64,000 nucleotides of DNA from Roseiconus lacunae (GCF_008312935.1 NZ_VSZO01000010.1:124001-188000); one strand, 5' to 3'. Shown: positions 29,272 through 39,256, counted from the first letter of the stretch. Notes: generated by a model not told the origin, from the sequence alone. Numbers and translations: made by a program.

Positions 29272-29484
29272 GTCTTTTGAAGTGGCGTTGAACGACGAAG
29301 TGACATTTGCCCGCACAGGTCTCGGGTGGAATCGCGTTCAAGACACTTTATGTTCCCACCAGCGGGACAGTGTCGAGGAAAAACGCAAGTCCTGAGTACT
29401 TCCCCAAAACATCTGCAACCGAGACGACAGATGTGTTACTCGACGGACAATCGAGTACACAGTCTTGTTATCGGCATCATTGCG

Positions 29485-32292
29485 TCAATCGTTCAGCCTT
29501 TCCGAGACTGACTTTTCGAAGCCCAAGTGTTGCTCCAGAAATTCCTGGATCTCCGGATTCTTGGGTTGCCGAAGAAGTGCGGCTCGCTGACTGGCGATCG
29601 CTTGATCGACGAACTCCTTAGCGGTCTCCCAGTCACCTTGTTGTGAATGCAAGAACCCGATTCCGCCTAGCAATCGTCCTCGTAGACTATGAACGCGTGC
29701 TTCGGTCTCGGTAAATTCGGGAAACTCGTCGGTCATGATTTTCAGCCGATCGATCGCCGTTTGAAACCGAGACATCGACTGCTGCCGACGCCCGAGCATT
29801 GCGAGAGCTCCGGCAGCACTGTTCGCCGCATTCGCAGACTCATAGTGGTAAATCGGTATTCCGGGAAATTCGTCGATCAGCTTGGCGAACCGATCCGACG
29901 CGTCGTTTGCATACGTGAGCGCAAGTTCTTTTTCACTATCAGATTCGGTAAGCAGTAAGTTCCCCAGATCGACCTCGGCGACAGCCAATCGAAATTGGCG
30001 GTCTCGATTGTCGGGCTGAAGGGTAAGTGTACTCTCCAGGTTTTTGATCGCCCGCATGTAAGACCGACGCGCGTCCTTGACTCGATCGGGGAGCTTTCGA
30101 AGTAGAACCCCCAGGTTGATCTGAGACCGCGCCAGGTCGGCCAGAAAACTTGATCGATCCTCAACCTGAATCGATCCGTCTTCGGCCAGCTCTTTCAAAA
30201 GCTCGATTGCCGCATTGAAATTGACTTCGGCAAGGGAAAATTCACCGGTTTGCGTGAGGAGTAGACCAAGGTTATTGAGCGTTCGGCTGCGTTCTAACTT
30301 GTAGTCGGTATTGGCCGGAAATTGCCGGTGAAGCTTGGTTTGTAACGCAAGCCCAAGATCAAAGTGCTTGCGGGCGTCATCGGCGGCCGTGATGCGGAGT
30401 GTTTCTCCCAGCATGGTGTGAGATCGTGCCCATTGGGCCTTTAATTCAATGTCACCGGGAGACTCATCGATCAACGATTCGAGTACTTCGATGGTGTCAG
30501 CAAACGCATTTTCGGCTTGTTGAGTTTCACCTAGTAAACTGTGCAGGAGCGCGATCCGGTATCGCGTCCGGGCATACTGACTCCACAGTTGTGGATTGCT
30601 GGGCCGCGATTGTGACAAACGTTTGTAAAGTGACAGGGCACGCAAAAGCAGATCACGACGCGCCGTTTGCATTTGTGGGACGTGCTCGAGCGAGTCGCTG
30701 GCATAGCTGGTGACCATGTCATGGATCACGTTGAGTGATACCGAAAAGAACTCTTCTGCTTCCGCACGAGCTTCGCTTTCGCGTCGAACGTGTTGCCGAA
30801 GGCGCATCGATGACAACAGCGAGATCGTTGCGACCAAAATGAGGAGCAACGCGATACCGCTTGCCAGCGATGCTACGACCGGATTCCTGCGGCACCAACG
30901 AATCGACCTTTCGATCCGTCCGACCGGTCGGGCAAGAATCGGTTCACCCCGCAAATAGCGGTTTAAATCGTCTGCCAAGTCGGCGGCGGATGGGTACCGT
31001 TTGGAAGGTTCTTTTGAAAGCGCCTTAAGCGTGATCGTTTGCAGGTCGGCATCGATGGCTCGGTTTAACTCGCGCGGTTCGACGGGATCTTCGTCGATGA
31101 CTTGACGCAGTGTTTCGATCGCAGATGCAGATCGAAAGGGCGGCCGACCGGTGAGACAAAAATACAAGGTCGCCCCAAGACTATAGATGTCACTTGACTT
31201 TGTGCACCGCGACGCGTCCTGGGCTTGCTCGGGCGACATGAATGATGGCGACCCCATGACCTCGCCCGTATGCGTGCTGCTGGCGATCCCTTCGTCCGTC
31301 GCCTTTGCCAAACCAAAGTCGGCGACATAGGGCCGTTCAGAAAAATCGGCAGCTCGGTCGACACCTCGGCGGTCGGTTGGGCTTCTTGCTACGGAATCTC
31401 GACCGTGCAGGCCTGGATCGAATGTGTTTGAAGATACAACCGTAGCAGCATCTGAAAACGACGATTCTCGGCTTTCGCGTAGCAGGATGTTTTGAGGTTT
31501 CAGGTCGCGGTGCAAAATTCCATTTTGATGGGCATGATCGACCGCAAAAGCGACTTTGGCCATCAACGCGGCCACTCGCCGGTTTTCGATCGGGCTCTTT
31601 TGAACGACCGACGAAAGGCTGGGGCCATCGATGAATTGCATCGAAAAATACAACGTGCCGTCGACTTCGCCGACGTCATAAATCGTCACAACATGATCAT
31701 GGTCCAAACGCGCCGCCGCTTGGGCTTCGGCTCGGAACCGTTTCTTCCACGTCTCGGCACGCTCCGGTGTCAATATCGAAAGCTGATCGGGGCGGATTAG
31801 TTTCAACGCCACGATACGGTTCGCACTTTTTTGGCGAGCCTTAAAGACGAGCCCCATACCGCCGGCACCGATTTGACGTAGCAACTCGTAGTCACCGAAC
31901 TCGCCGACAAACGCATCGCCCTTGGGTTTGCTCTTTGCAGCTCCGACGGTCGGTCTTGAGCTCATGTCTTGAGTTTGGGCCAACGTCGGTTCGTCGTAGC
32001 AGTCGGCCTGAAATCGATCAGGCTTCGTTTGCTCGGCGAGCGGGTCGAGATCGAAACTGAGGTCTTTGCCGAACGCGTCGGTCGGCCAAGCGAGGTCGAC
32101 GTCGCCTAACAATGTTTCCAATCGATCGTCCTCGGCGACACCAACGTCGGCTAATCTTTCGAGACGCTCTTGGCATGCCTCACACTCGCCGACATGCTCG
32201 ATCAATTCATCGCTCGGATCGTCGCACGCTGGGTCACGGTTGCCGCCGAGCAGCAATCGCAGCGAATCTTCGTTGGGGCAGTCGGCCATCAT
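29485..32292 (-). CDS. Transmembrane Ser/Thr protein kinase with zinc-finger-like N-terminus and TPR sensor
   Basis: 935 aa from ATG 32292, which overlaps the sigma factor stop by 4 nt (ATGA); the frame is open upstream but lies within the sigma gene. Residues 30-45 hold H33-x3-C37-x2-C40, like the zinc-binding motif of anti-sigma factors. Kinase domain ~133-460: GAGGMG (142-147), Lys164, HRDLKPQN (catalytic Asp263), DFG (325-327), SPSFMSPEQA activation end. About 50 extra Ser/Arg-rich residues lie between catalytic loop and DFG. One transmembrane helix near 490-515 follows a basic stretch, then TPR repeats to the end, predicted extracytoplasmic. Known in planctomycetes as a sigma/kinase signalling pair; inferred that the kinase controls the sigma factor. 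Confidence 0.9.
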   Translation of the reverse strand: MMADCPNEDSLRLLLGGNRDPACDDPSDELIEHVGECEACQERLERLADVGVAEDDRLETLLGDVDLAWPTDAFGKDLSFDLDPLAEQTKPDRFQADCYDEPTLAQTQDMSSRPTVGAAKSKPKGDAFVGEFGDYELLRQIGAGGMGLVFKARQKSANRIVALKLIRPDQLSILTPERAETWKKRFRAEAQAAARLDHDHVVTIYDVGEVDGTLYFSMQFIDGPSLSSVVQKSPIENRRVAALMAKVAFAVDHAHQNGILHRDLKPQNILLRESRESSFSDAATVVSSNTFDPGLHGRDSVARSPTDRRGVDRAADFSERPYVADFGLAKATDEGIASSTHTGEVMGSPSFMSPEQAQDASRCTKSSDIYSLGATLYFCLTGRPPFRSASAIETLRQVIDEDPVEPRELNRAIDADLQTITLKALSKEPSKRYPSAADLADDLNRYLRGEPILARPVGRIERSIRWCRRNPVVASLASGIALLLILVATISLLSSMRLRQHVRRESEARAEAEEFFSVSLNVIHDMVTSYASDSLEHVPQMQTARRDLLLRALSLYKRLSQSRPSNPQLWSQYARTRYRIALLHSLLGETQQAENAFADTIEVLESLIDESPGDIELKAQWARSHTMLGETLRITAADDARKHFDLGLALQTKLHRQFPANTDYKLERSRTLNNLGLLLTQTGEFSLAEVNFNAAIELLKELAEDGSIQVEDRSSFLADLARSQINLGVLLRKLPDRVKDARRSYMRAIKNLESTLTLQPDNRDRQFRLAVAEVDLGNLLLTESDSEKELALTYANDASDRFAKLIDEFPGIPIYHYESANAANSAAGALAMLGRRQQSMSRFQTAIDRLKIMTDEFPEFTETEARVHSLRGRLLGGIGFLHSQQGDWETAKEFVDQAIASQRAALLRQPKNPEIQEFLEQHLGFEKSVSERLND

Positions 32293-32909
32293 CGGCGAGG
32301 CGGCAAGAGTTCGGCTTGTTCCAGGATCGCGACCTCCTCCTGCAGCATCTTCTTGACTTTGCTTTTCGCCACCCAGATGGCACCGACTTTCATTTCTAAG
32401 AGTTCGGCAACCTGTTCGCCGGATCGTCCATTGCGTGTGAGCTCTTCGAACGCCTGCCATGTTTTCGGCTGGACGCGATCGCGGACCCGCAGCATTGCTT
32501 TTTCCAGCAGTTCGCGTTTCCACTCAGCCTCTAATTGCTCGGCGAATTGATCGCCATCGCCATGCTGTTCGAGTAACTGATGGACAACGGTGTCACCGGT
32601 TGCGATGGCTTGACGCTGCCTCTTGGTTAGCAGGTCTGCCCAAGCACGCCGGGCAATGGTGCGCAAAAAACCACGAAAACTGAGCTGGGTGTCGTACTCA
32701 AATGAGGCTGCTTGCCGCGAAAAAGCCAGCAGGACTTCTTGGACAACGTCATCGGCATCGGAACATTGCATCCCCCACCGACGGCACCAGGCGGAAACCA
32801 ATGGGGCGTATCGGGCTTCGAATCGACGCCATGCCGCGGAATCTTCGGGCCTTGACCGCAGTTGCCCGAGAAGCGTTGCACTGGTGGAAAGGTCGAATTC
32901 TTCGCTCAC
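32289..32909 (-). CDS. ECF-like sigma-70 factor (planctomycete type)
   Basis: 206 aa, GTG start at 32909. Region 2 shows RFEARYAPLVSAWCRRWG and DADDVVQEVLLAFSRQ, followed by SFRGFLRTIARRAWADLL; region 4 contains an HTH around RNGRSGEQVAELLEMKVGAI. Size and spacing fit ECF-type sigma factors that pair with Ser/Thr kinases in planctomycetes. Directs RNA polymerase to a regulon not identifiable here. Coupled by ATGA to the kinase gene downstream, and divergent from an unknown gene at 33159 across a 249-nt region, which may include a self-regulated promoter. Confidence 0.9.
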   Translation of the reverse strand: MSEEFDLSTSATLLGQLRSRPEDSAAWRRFEARYAPLVSAWCRRWGMQCSDADDVVQEVLLAFSRQAASFEYDTQLSFRGFLRTIARRAWADLLTKRQRQAIATGDTVVHQLLEQHGDGDQFAEQLEAEWKRELLEKAMLRVRDRVQPKTWQAFEELTRNGRSGEQVAELLEMKVGAIWVAKSKVKKMLQEEVAILEQAELLPPRR

Positions 32910-33158
32910 GTCAGCCGTCCGGAAACGAATTTTAAAAAAACGAGAGAATCGCCATTAGGTTTCGGAAATCTCCCGGAAGTACCTGTCAAGAAGACCGCCG
33001 GCACCCGGACTCAGTATAGGAAACCGGTGCCAAATAGCCAGACGAGCACTGCGTTCGTGAATCTGCACTGCGTTGGTACAACACCGAAATGCCGATTCAT
33101 CGCTCTGGTGCGGTCGTCCATAAAATCGTCCCTCGTCCACAACATAATCGAGATCGCC

Positions 33159-34058
33159 ATGTTATCGCGTAACGAATTCGTCCGACAATTCACCGACAGA
33201 CTGAAAACCGATTACCGACGCCACAACGCATGGTTTGCTAACTTCGAAGATTGGACCCAAGAAGAAATACTAACGACGTTGATCAATGCGGCGTACAAGC
33301 TTTACGCCGCGACCGCATCAAACGCTCTCGAGCTGACTCTTTTGGGTGGAACCGAAATCCGAACCGATTCGCAATTGGTTCGATCGTTTGGTGTCACCGC
33401 CGCCAACGGAATCCAAGACGAGGCGACACGAAAAATCGTCAGGCAAGAATTCTTGCGTCGTGATGCCGCCGCAAAGCAACGCTATCTTCTGTCTCGAAAT
33501 AGACGAGTACGAGCGACACCCGTGACCAAGATCGGTAGCATCCTGAGTGAAAAAAAATGGAGCCCGATTTTAAACGACACCTTGATCATCGGAGCTGCGA
33601 CCTTCGGTCAGGTCTTTAAACTCGCACTCACCCAAAACGAACGCGCCGATTGGGAGGCACGGCATGGAAAAAAGGTGACCCGTTATGCCGTGCTGCGTTC
33701 GCAATTCGACATCGATGAATGCAAGCAGGCTTGGAAAGAGTTCTTTCAAATGAACACCGGGATGTTCTTCAATGATGATGATGGAAATCCGCGGGTTTTC
33801 GCGCGAGAGCTGATCGGGCTGTGTGCATTTGGGTACCGGCCAGAGTTTTCATGGCACCAGCTAGGGTTCTATCGCCAAAAAACCGGGAAGCGTATCACGC
33901 CGACGTTTCGTCGCTACGTCGATGCCTTGGCCGAAGTCAACTTTCAAGAGCGGGATCGGGACGCGATCATGGAAAAGTTGGGCGACTTCTTGTTCGGTGA
34001 CAGAAAAGCGATCGCGTTTCGCACCGGGATGGTACGAGCCGGCGACTTGGTCAGCTAA
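33159..34058 (+). CDS. Hypothetical protein, 299 aa
   Basis: Start ATG 33159 chosen at the first Met after the divergent promoter region (frame open from 32862 through the sigma gene's other strand). Mostly soluble, charged, mixed alpha composition; no signal peptide or membrane helix. A moderately hydrophobic run SPILNDTLIIGAATFGQVFK lies mid-protein. I do not recognise a family. It shares a divergent promoter region with the sigma/kinase pair, so it could belong to that regulon, but nothing in the sequence shows this. Confidence 0.6.
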   Translation: MLSRNEFVRQFTDRLKTDYRRHNAWFANFEDWTQEEILTTLINAAYKLYAATASNALELTLLGGTEIRTDSQLVRSFGVTAANGIQDEATRKIVRQEFLRRDAAAKQRYLLSRNRRVRATPVTKIGSILSEKKWSPILNDTLIIGAATFGQVFKLALTQNERADWEARHGKKVTRYAVLRSQFDIDECKQAWKEFFQMNTGMFFNDDDGNPRVFARELIGLCAFGYRPEFSWHQLGFYRQKTGKRITPTFRRYVDALAEVNFQERDRDAIMEKLGDFLFGDRKAIAFRTGMVRAGDLVS

Positions 34059-34243
34059 GACGCGGCAAGGATCTGTGCGGACATTCGTCGCCTCCCAGCG
34101 GCAGGTAGTCCTTCTTGGTCGCGTCTAATTCGTGAACCCTCGATGAAGGATGACGCTTTGGGCTACCTGTGACCCTCTGCCAAAGTAGACTGCCAGCTCA
34201 ACATTGACTCATGAACTGATTGTGGTATTGCGAGGGGAAGGGG

Positions 34244-35575
34244 ATGCGTTCAAAGAACTCGAAGAATGCCGGCGCCGGCAAAGAACTGACTCGACGGGAA
34301 GCTCTTGTGGTCGGGGCCGCGGCGACACCGCTGTTGGCAACCCGGCCCCGGCAAGCCGTTGCCGCCGAATCCGAAGGAAACCCAGTGGGTCCCATTTTGG
34401 GGCACGTCGATCACGAGACGGCGATCATCTGGTATCGGCCAATTTCGGATGGTGAGTTCGTTGCAACGCTTACAAACACTCAATCAAAAGCAAGCGTTTC
34501 GGCGAAGGCAAACGCGTTGCCTGAAAATGACCACTGCGTCACATGGCAATTCGATGGTTTGGAAGCCGATGCCGAATACACATACTCGATCACTCAAAAG
34601 GGGCAAGCGGTCGCGCGGGCGAAGCATCAGCGTATTCATACCGCACCGCAACCGAAGCACCCATCGCGGACCGTTCTCGCCATGGGGTCCTGTGCTTCGA
34701 GCACGGACTTTTTTGATGTCTGGACTCAGATTGCGGCGAACGACATCGATGGTCTGATGCTGTTGGGGGATACACCCTACATTGACAACAAAACTCTATC
34801 GGTCAATCGATTGCGGCATCGCGAATTTTTATCGATCCCGACTCTTGCGATGATCGGGGCATCGACGCCAATTTGGGGCACGTGGGATGACCATGATTTC
34901 GGTGGCAACGACACCGATGGGACGATTGCCGCGAAGCACCTGATCCGCCAAGCATTCACCGAGTATCGGGCTCAGAAGCAATTTGGCGATGGCGAGCATG
35001 GCGTCTATACCAAGTTTCGCCGTGGTCCCGTCGAAGTGTTCATGATTGACCCACGATATTTTTCACAAACAGAACCCAGCCCCGTTGATCCCGATAAACC
35101 AACCTGTCTTGGCAAACAGCAATGGCAGTGGCTCTGCGAAGGCTTAAAGTCGTCGACGGCTCCGTTCAAGTTGCTTGCGACCGGAATGATCTGGGACGAC
35201 AAACGAAACAGCGAAAAGGACGATTGGCAAACGTATGCACACGAACGAGAAGCCATCTTCGACTTCATCGGAGAGCATCGCATCGGTGGTGTGGTCTTGA
35301 TCGGAGGCGATATCCATGTATCGCGTCACCTCAAGTATCCGATGAAAGATCGAATCGGATACGATTTGCACCAGTTCATCATCAGTCCATTGCACGATCG
35401 AGTCATCCCGTCACTGAATGTCGAGCACCCAGATCTTCTCTGGGGCGAACCACTCAAGAACATGTTTTTGACAGTGGCCGTCGACGCGACCGGCGATCGG
35501 CCCACGCTCGAAGCGAAATGGATCGACCGTCTGGGAAAGCTGCATCACAGCGTTCGTATCGAGCTTGATTCGTAG
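34244..35575 (+). CDS. PhoD-like phosphatase/phosphodiesterase, Tat-exported
   Basis: 443 aa from ATG 34244, directly behind GAGGGGAAGGGG; the frame is open to 34220. Twin-arginine signal (TRREALVVGAAATPLLA) to about residue 40, an Fn3-like N-terminal domain (GPILGHVDHETAIIWYR), then the PhoD metallophosphatase core: MGSCASSTD, LLGDTPYID, WDDHDFGGNDTD, GGDIHVSRH. Known: PhoD enzymes use Ca/Fe and cleave phosphomono- or diesters in the periplasm, often under phosphate starvation. No pho box was identified. Substrate is uncertain. Flanks: 185 nt and 278 nt, so probably transcribed alone. Confidence 0.85.
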   Translation: MRSKNSKNAGAGKELTRREALVVGAAATPLLATRPRQAVAAESEGNPVGPILGHVDHETAIIWYRPISDGEFVATLTNTQSKASVSAKANALPENDHCVTWQFDGLEADAEYTYSITQKGQAVARAKHQRIHTAPQPKHPSRTVLAMGSCASSTDFFDVWTQIAANDIDGLMLLGDTPYIDNKTLSVNRLRHREFLSIPTLAMIGASTPIWGTWDDHDFGGNDTDGTIAAKHLIRQAFTEYRAQKQFGDGEHGVYTKFRRGPVEVFMIDPRYFSQTEPSPVDPDKPTCLGKQQWQWLCEGLKSSTAPFKLLATGMIWDDKRNSEKDDWQTYAHEREAIFDFIGEHRIGGVVLIGGDIHVSRHLKYPMKDRIGYDLHQFIISPLHDRVIPSLNVEHPDLLWGEPLKNMFLTVAVDATGDRPTLEAKWIDRLGKLHHSVRIELDS

Positions 35576-35853
35576 TTTTGGTTACGCACGGGGGCAAACC
35601 AATCACTCGACCAAGCGATTGTGTGTAGAAAATTGAGCGGAGATTTCAATCAGTGCGTCTCCTGTCGAAATTGACTGCGACGACGTCAGACAGTTCGCAA
35701 ACTTTGGCATGCCTGCTGAACAAGAGGAGACGACCAACACACCACCATCACCCCCCGTCTATTGGGGAGATTTGATTTCGACGCCTTTGAAAACTCTCGG
35801 ATGGCAATACACTCTAGTGCCAGATAAACCGACGAGCTTTTAACGGAAACTAC

Positions 35854-36540
35854 ATGACGCTCCTGCTAACCGTTCAATCTTGGATGTTGGGGTTCGTCAT
35901 GTTGGGGTTGCGTTTGACGTGCCGTGTGAAAGTACACAACGATCCACGCGGACAATTGCGAGAGCGTGGCCAGGCATACGCCTTTTCAATTCTTCATGCC
36001 CACTCGGTCGCGGCTGCGATCAATCGCGAGCCTCGTACCGCGGCGATGGTGTCTCAGTCCGAGGATGGGCAATTGCTGATCCCCGCATATCGCCTGTTGC
36101 GGATCAAAGCGATTCGTGGCTCAAGCCAACGGACCGGTCGCCGAAAAGGCGGCCGGGAGGCACTCGATCAGTTGGTCAAATATGTCGCGATCGACTCACC
36201 CGTTGTTCTGGCCGTCGACGGCCCACGCGGGCCACGTAACCACGTCCGTAAAGGCATCACCGTGTTGTCTAGGCAATCGGGGGCGGCGGTCGTCAATGTG
36301 GCAATGGTACCAAGGAAGCGAATCGTATTAGCTGGCACCTGGGATCGAATGCAAATCCCATGGCCGTTCAGCTGTGTGGATGCCTACTTCGGCGAGCCCT
36401 TGATCCCCGACGAGAACGAATCAATCGAGGACTACCGGGTTCGAATTCAAGATTCACTCAACCAGCTCGAAGCTAAGTATGACCCCGTTGAATGCAAGGC
36501 AGCAGGCGACAAAGCCGCGGCTCGCGAAACCAGGGCGTAA
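35854..36540 (+). CDS. DUF374 lysophospholipid acyltransferase-like protein
   Basis: 228 aa. N-terminal membrane segment (~1-22). The LPLAT-type motifs are seen as SILHAHSVAAA (in the place of HxxxxD-like motif), VSQSEDGQLL, IRGSSQRTGRRKG and AVDGPRGPRNHVRKG, which is the DUF374 signature. Likely transfers an acyl chain to a lipid or lipid A-type acceptor at the inner membrane; acceptor unknown. The strict HX4D is not evident, a DUF374 trait. Ends 11 nt before a hairpin shared with the convergent SSS gene. Confidence 0.8.
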   Translation: MTLLLTVQSWMLGFVMLGLRLTCRVKVHNDPRGQLRERGQAYAFSILHAHSVAAAINREPRTAAMVSQSEDGQLLIPAYRLLRIKAIRGSSQRTGRRKGGREALDQLVKYVAIDSPVVLAVDGPRGPRNHVRKGITVLSRQSGAAVVNVAMVPRKRIVLAGTWDRMQIPWPFSCVDAYFGEPLIPDENESIEDYRVRIQDSLNQLEAKYDPVECKAAGDKAAARETRA

Positions 36541-36551
36541 CTAGCTGTGGC

Positions 36552-36575
36552 GATTCGCATTTCGCAATGCGAATC
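36552..36575. terminator. Bidirectional hairpin between convergent genes
   Basis: Perfect 9-bp stem GATTCGCAT / ATGCGAATC with 6-nt loop ttcgca, between the DUF374 stop (36540) and the SSS transporter stop (36574-36576, overlapping the stem). No long T tract, so strength is uncertain. Confidence 0.55.
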
Positions 36576-38049
36576 AATTACCGACGAACGATTCAGCCCT
36601 CGCAGCGGGCTGTAGCTGCTTGTCGCTGACCCACTGTGGGGCGATCGATCCGATGATCATGCCAAGCACGCTGGCTGCCAATCCACACAACTGCGAAGGG
36701 ACGATGAATTCGTCGCCGAAACCAAAGCACATCACAGCCCAAACCATGACGCCAAGCACGATCGCCATCAGTGCGCCTTGCGTCGTCGCCTGCTTCCAGT
36801 AGATTCCAAATACGAGCGGGACGAGTGCCCCGGCAAGCACGATGCTGTAGGCCGCTTGCACCATTTCGTACATCGTTTTGCTGCTGGCAATTGCCTGCAC
36901 CGTCACAATGATAGCGAACAGCACCACCACAATTCGCAACGATAACAGAATGGATTTTTCCGACAGCTTCCTCCGCGAGGATCGCAAAACATTTTCGACG
37001 AGCAAGTTCGCGGGTGCCAGCAACGTACCGCTGGCCGTCGAGAGGATCGCTGATACCAGAGCCCCCATGAAGATCGCCTGAGCCCAGAACGGCATCGTCG
37101 TCAGTACCAGATCTGGCAGCGTCCGTTGGATCTCACGTTCGTCGTCGCTTGCAAAACGCTCCATGAACGCAGGATCGATCACGGTCGCGGCGTATGCGAT
37201 AAACATCGGCACGAAGGCGAAGACAAAGTAGAACGAGCCCCCCAACAACGTGCCGCGCACCGCCGTCCGTTCGTCCTTAGCACTGGTGACGCGTTGAAAG
37301 ACATCTTGTTGCGGGATCGAGCCAAGTGCCGCCGTCAAAAAGCCAGCGACATAGGCGAACCACTCGCGAGTACCGCCTTGTGGGAACAGTTGCAGCTTAC
37401 CAGCGTGACGCGCGGATTCGAAAACCGGTGTGAAACCGCCTGCCAAATTAGCGACCAGGAATGCGACGATCAGCAAGCCGATGACGATCACAACGGTTTG
37501 GATCATGTCCGTTAGCGCAACCGACCACATCCCACCGAGTGCCGTGTAGATCACCACAACGACCGCCCCCACCACGATGCCAACTTTCAGTGTCATCCAA
37601 GTCGCACCGGCGGATTTTCCGAGCACTGAAAGCACCAATCCGAACGCCGTGAACTGCGCCGCCGCCCACCCCAGATAGGAAAATGCGATCACCGCAGAGG
37701 TCAGAATTTCGACCCGCTTGCCATAGCGCAAGCGGTAGTAATCACCGATCGTCAGCAAGTTCAGACGGTAAAAATACTTGGCAAACAGAATCGCGACCAG
37801 TACTAAGCAAACTGAAAATCCGAACGGATCTCCCGGGATCGCCGAGAGACCCTCATTCGCGAAAGTCGCCGAAACCGACAACACGGTTTCCGCGCCAAAC
37901 CAAGTCGCAAACACGCAGGTGAAATTCATGTAAAGCGGTAGGGATCTACCGGCGATCATGAAGTCCTTGGAATCTCCCACCAACCGAGAGGCATACAAAC
38001 CGATCCCGATGGTCAGTGCAAGATAAAGCAGTACTGCGATAGTGAGCAT
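36574..38049 (-). CDS. Sodium:solute symporter (SSS family)
   Basis: 491 aa, hydrophobic throughout with about 13 membrane spans and the out-facing N-terminus usual for LeuT-fold SSS proteins. Family motifs: DFMIAGRSLPLY, ATWFGAETVLSVSATFANEG, GDYYRLRYGKR, VIYTALGGMWSVALTDMIQ, and SIPQQDVFQRVTSAKDE. Imports an organic solute with Na+; substrate cannot be told. It lies 37 nt downstream of the ornithine-type decarboxylase gene on the same strand, so uptake or exchange related to that pathway is plausible. Confidence 0.88.
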   Translation of the reverse strand: MLTIAVLLYLALTIGIGLYASRLVGDSKDFMIAGRSLPLYMNFTCVFATWFGAETVLSVSATFANEGLSAIPGDPFGFSVCLVLVAILFAKYFYRLNLLTIGDYYRLRYGKRVEILTSAVIAFSYLGWAAAQFTAFGLVLSVLGKSAGATWMTLKVGIVVGAVVVVIYTALGGMWSVALTDMIQTVVIVIGLLIVAFLVANLAGGFTPVFESARHAGKLQLFPQGGTREWFAYVAGFLTAALGSIPQQDVFQRVTSAKDERTAVRGTLLGGSFYFVFAFVPMFIAYAATVIDPAFMERFASDDEREIQRTLPDLVLTTMPFWAQAIFMGALVSAILSTASGTLLAPANLLVENVLRSSRRKLSEKSILLSLRIVVVLFAIIVTVQAIASSKTMYEMVQAAYSIVLAGALVPLVFGIYWKQATTQGALMAIVLGVMVWAVMCFGFGDEFIVPSQLCGLAASVLGMIIGSIAPQWVSDKQLQPAARAESFVGN

Positions 38050-38086
38050 TAAACCCTATGACGTTGACGAATTATGACGAGTGACG

Positions 38087-39256
38087 TCAATCGATTTGGA
38101 TCGTGCGGGCGACCGGCAACCCGTTAAAGGGGCTGGCGCTGGCACCTGCGTATGCCCCCATTGAGGGCACAAGCAATAGTTCACCGACTTCGAGAACCGG
38201 GAGGTATTGGTCACGGCTAACCACATCGCTGGAATCGCAAGTCGGTCCGGCAATGACACAGGCTTCGGCACCGCGATCCCATGCGTTTTCGACAATCAGT
38301 GGAAAGTCTGCGTGGTCGAATACCTTGCCCGAGAAGCTACCGTACAACCCGTCGTCGATGATGTACCAAGGCGTTCCCCATCGAGTACTTTTGCCGATCA
38401 CGCGGGTGATTAACGTGGTGCACTCGGCACTCAAGCCACGACCAGGTTCGGCGATCAACCGAATCGGTAGGTCGCCAAATGATTCGCGCAAGCCTTCGGA
38501 AACGACGAAGCCGAACGAGTCCATCGTGGGTGCGTTTTCCAAGTAGGGAGCCGGGAAACCGCCACCGATGTCCAGGATTTCCAAACCGAAGCCCAGTTCA
38601 GCAGCCTGATCCCAGAACCCACGGACCGATCGTAGGACTGACCGGTAGTCTTCGGGGTCGATGCATTGGCTGCCGACATGAAACGAAAACCCACGCACAT
38701 TCAATCCCAACTGGCGGGCGCACTGCAGGATTTCAAGGGCGTCTTCGAGTGGTGCACCGAATTTAGACGACAGGTTGATCATGCTCGAGTTCCCCGAAAC
38801 GGCCAGTCGCATCAGCAGCGAGGCATCGGGGGCCAGTCGGGCGATCTTTTCGGCCTCGAAAGAGTTGTCAAACACAAACCAACGGACGCCCGCGTCGTAG
38901 CAACGCAACAGGTTTCGGTCGGTCTTACAGGGATGGGTGTGCAGCATTCGGTCTGGGGTGAAACCGGCCGCCAACGCGGCGTCCAGTTCGCCCTCGGAGC
39001 AAATATCGACGAAGGCGTTTTCGGCGCACAGCGTCGAAAGAATGTTCAAGTCGCAATTTGATTTTGCGGCGTAGTACAAGTCTACGCCTGGCAACGCTTG
39101 ACGCATCGCATGATAGGTGTCGATCAGTTTGGATTTAGAGACGACCAGAAGTGGTGTCCCGTACTCGAAAGCGAGTTGTCGAGCCAAGTCAAAATCAAGA
39201 ACCGCACGAGCTTCACGAACGAATGCGGTGCGCGCAACACCCTGTAGTTGGATCAA
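38087..39256 (-). CDS. PLP-dependent ornithine/lysine/diaminopimelate-type decarboxylase
   Basis: 389 aa fold-III (alanine-racemase-like barrel) decarboxylase. PLP lysine in YYAAKSN, phosphate-binding DIGGGFP and AEPGRGLSAE, FHVGSQC, and the dimer active-site loop GPTCDSSDVV (Cys-Asp); GAYAGASASPFNG near the end. The CDSSD loop and absence of DapDC-type CExxD favour ornithine (or lysine/carboxynorspermidine) decarboxylation, hence polyamine synthesis. TTG start at 39256 is supported by GGAGAGG 8 nt upstream. Followed after 37 nt by a sodium symporter gene. Cytoplasmic. Confidence 0.87.
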   Translation of the reverse strand: MIQLQGVARTAFVREARAVLDFDLARQLAFEYGTPLLVVSKSKLIDTYHAMRQALPGVDLYYAAKSNCDLNILSTLCAENAFVDICSEGELDAALAAGFTPDRMLHTHPCKTDRNLLRCYDAGVRWFVFDNSFEAEKIARLAPDASLLMRLAVSGNSSMINLSSKFGAPLEDALEILQCARQLGLNVRGFSFHVGSQCIDPEDYRSVLRSVRGFWDQAAELGFGLEILDIGGGFPAPYLENAPTMDSFGFVVSEGLRESFGDLPIRLIAEPGRGLSAECTTLITRVIGKSTRWGTPWYIIDDGLYGSFSGKVFDHADFPLIVENAWDRGAEACVIAGPTCDSSDVVSRDQYLPVLEVGELLLVPSMGAYAGASASPFNGLPVARTIQID

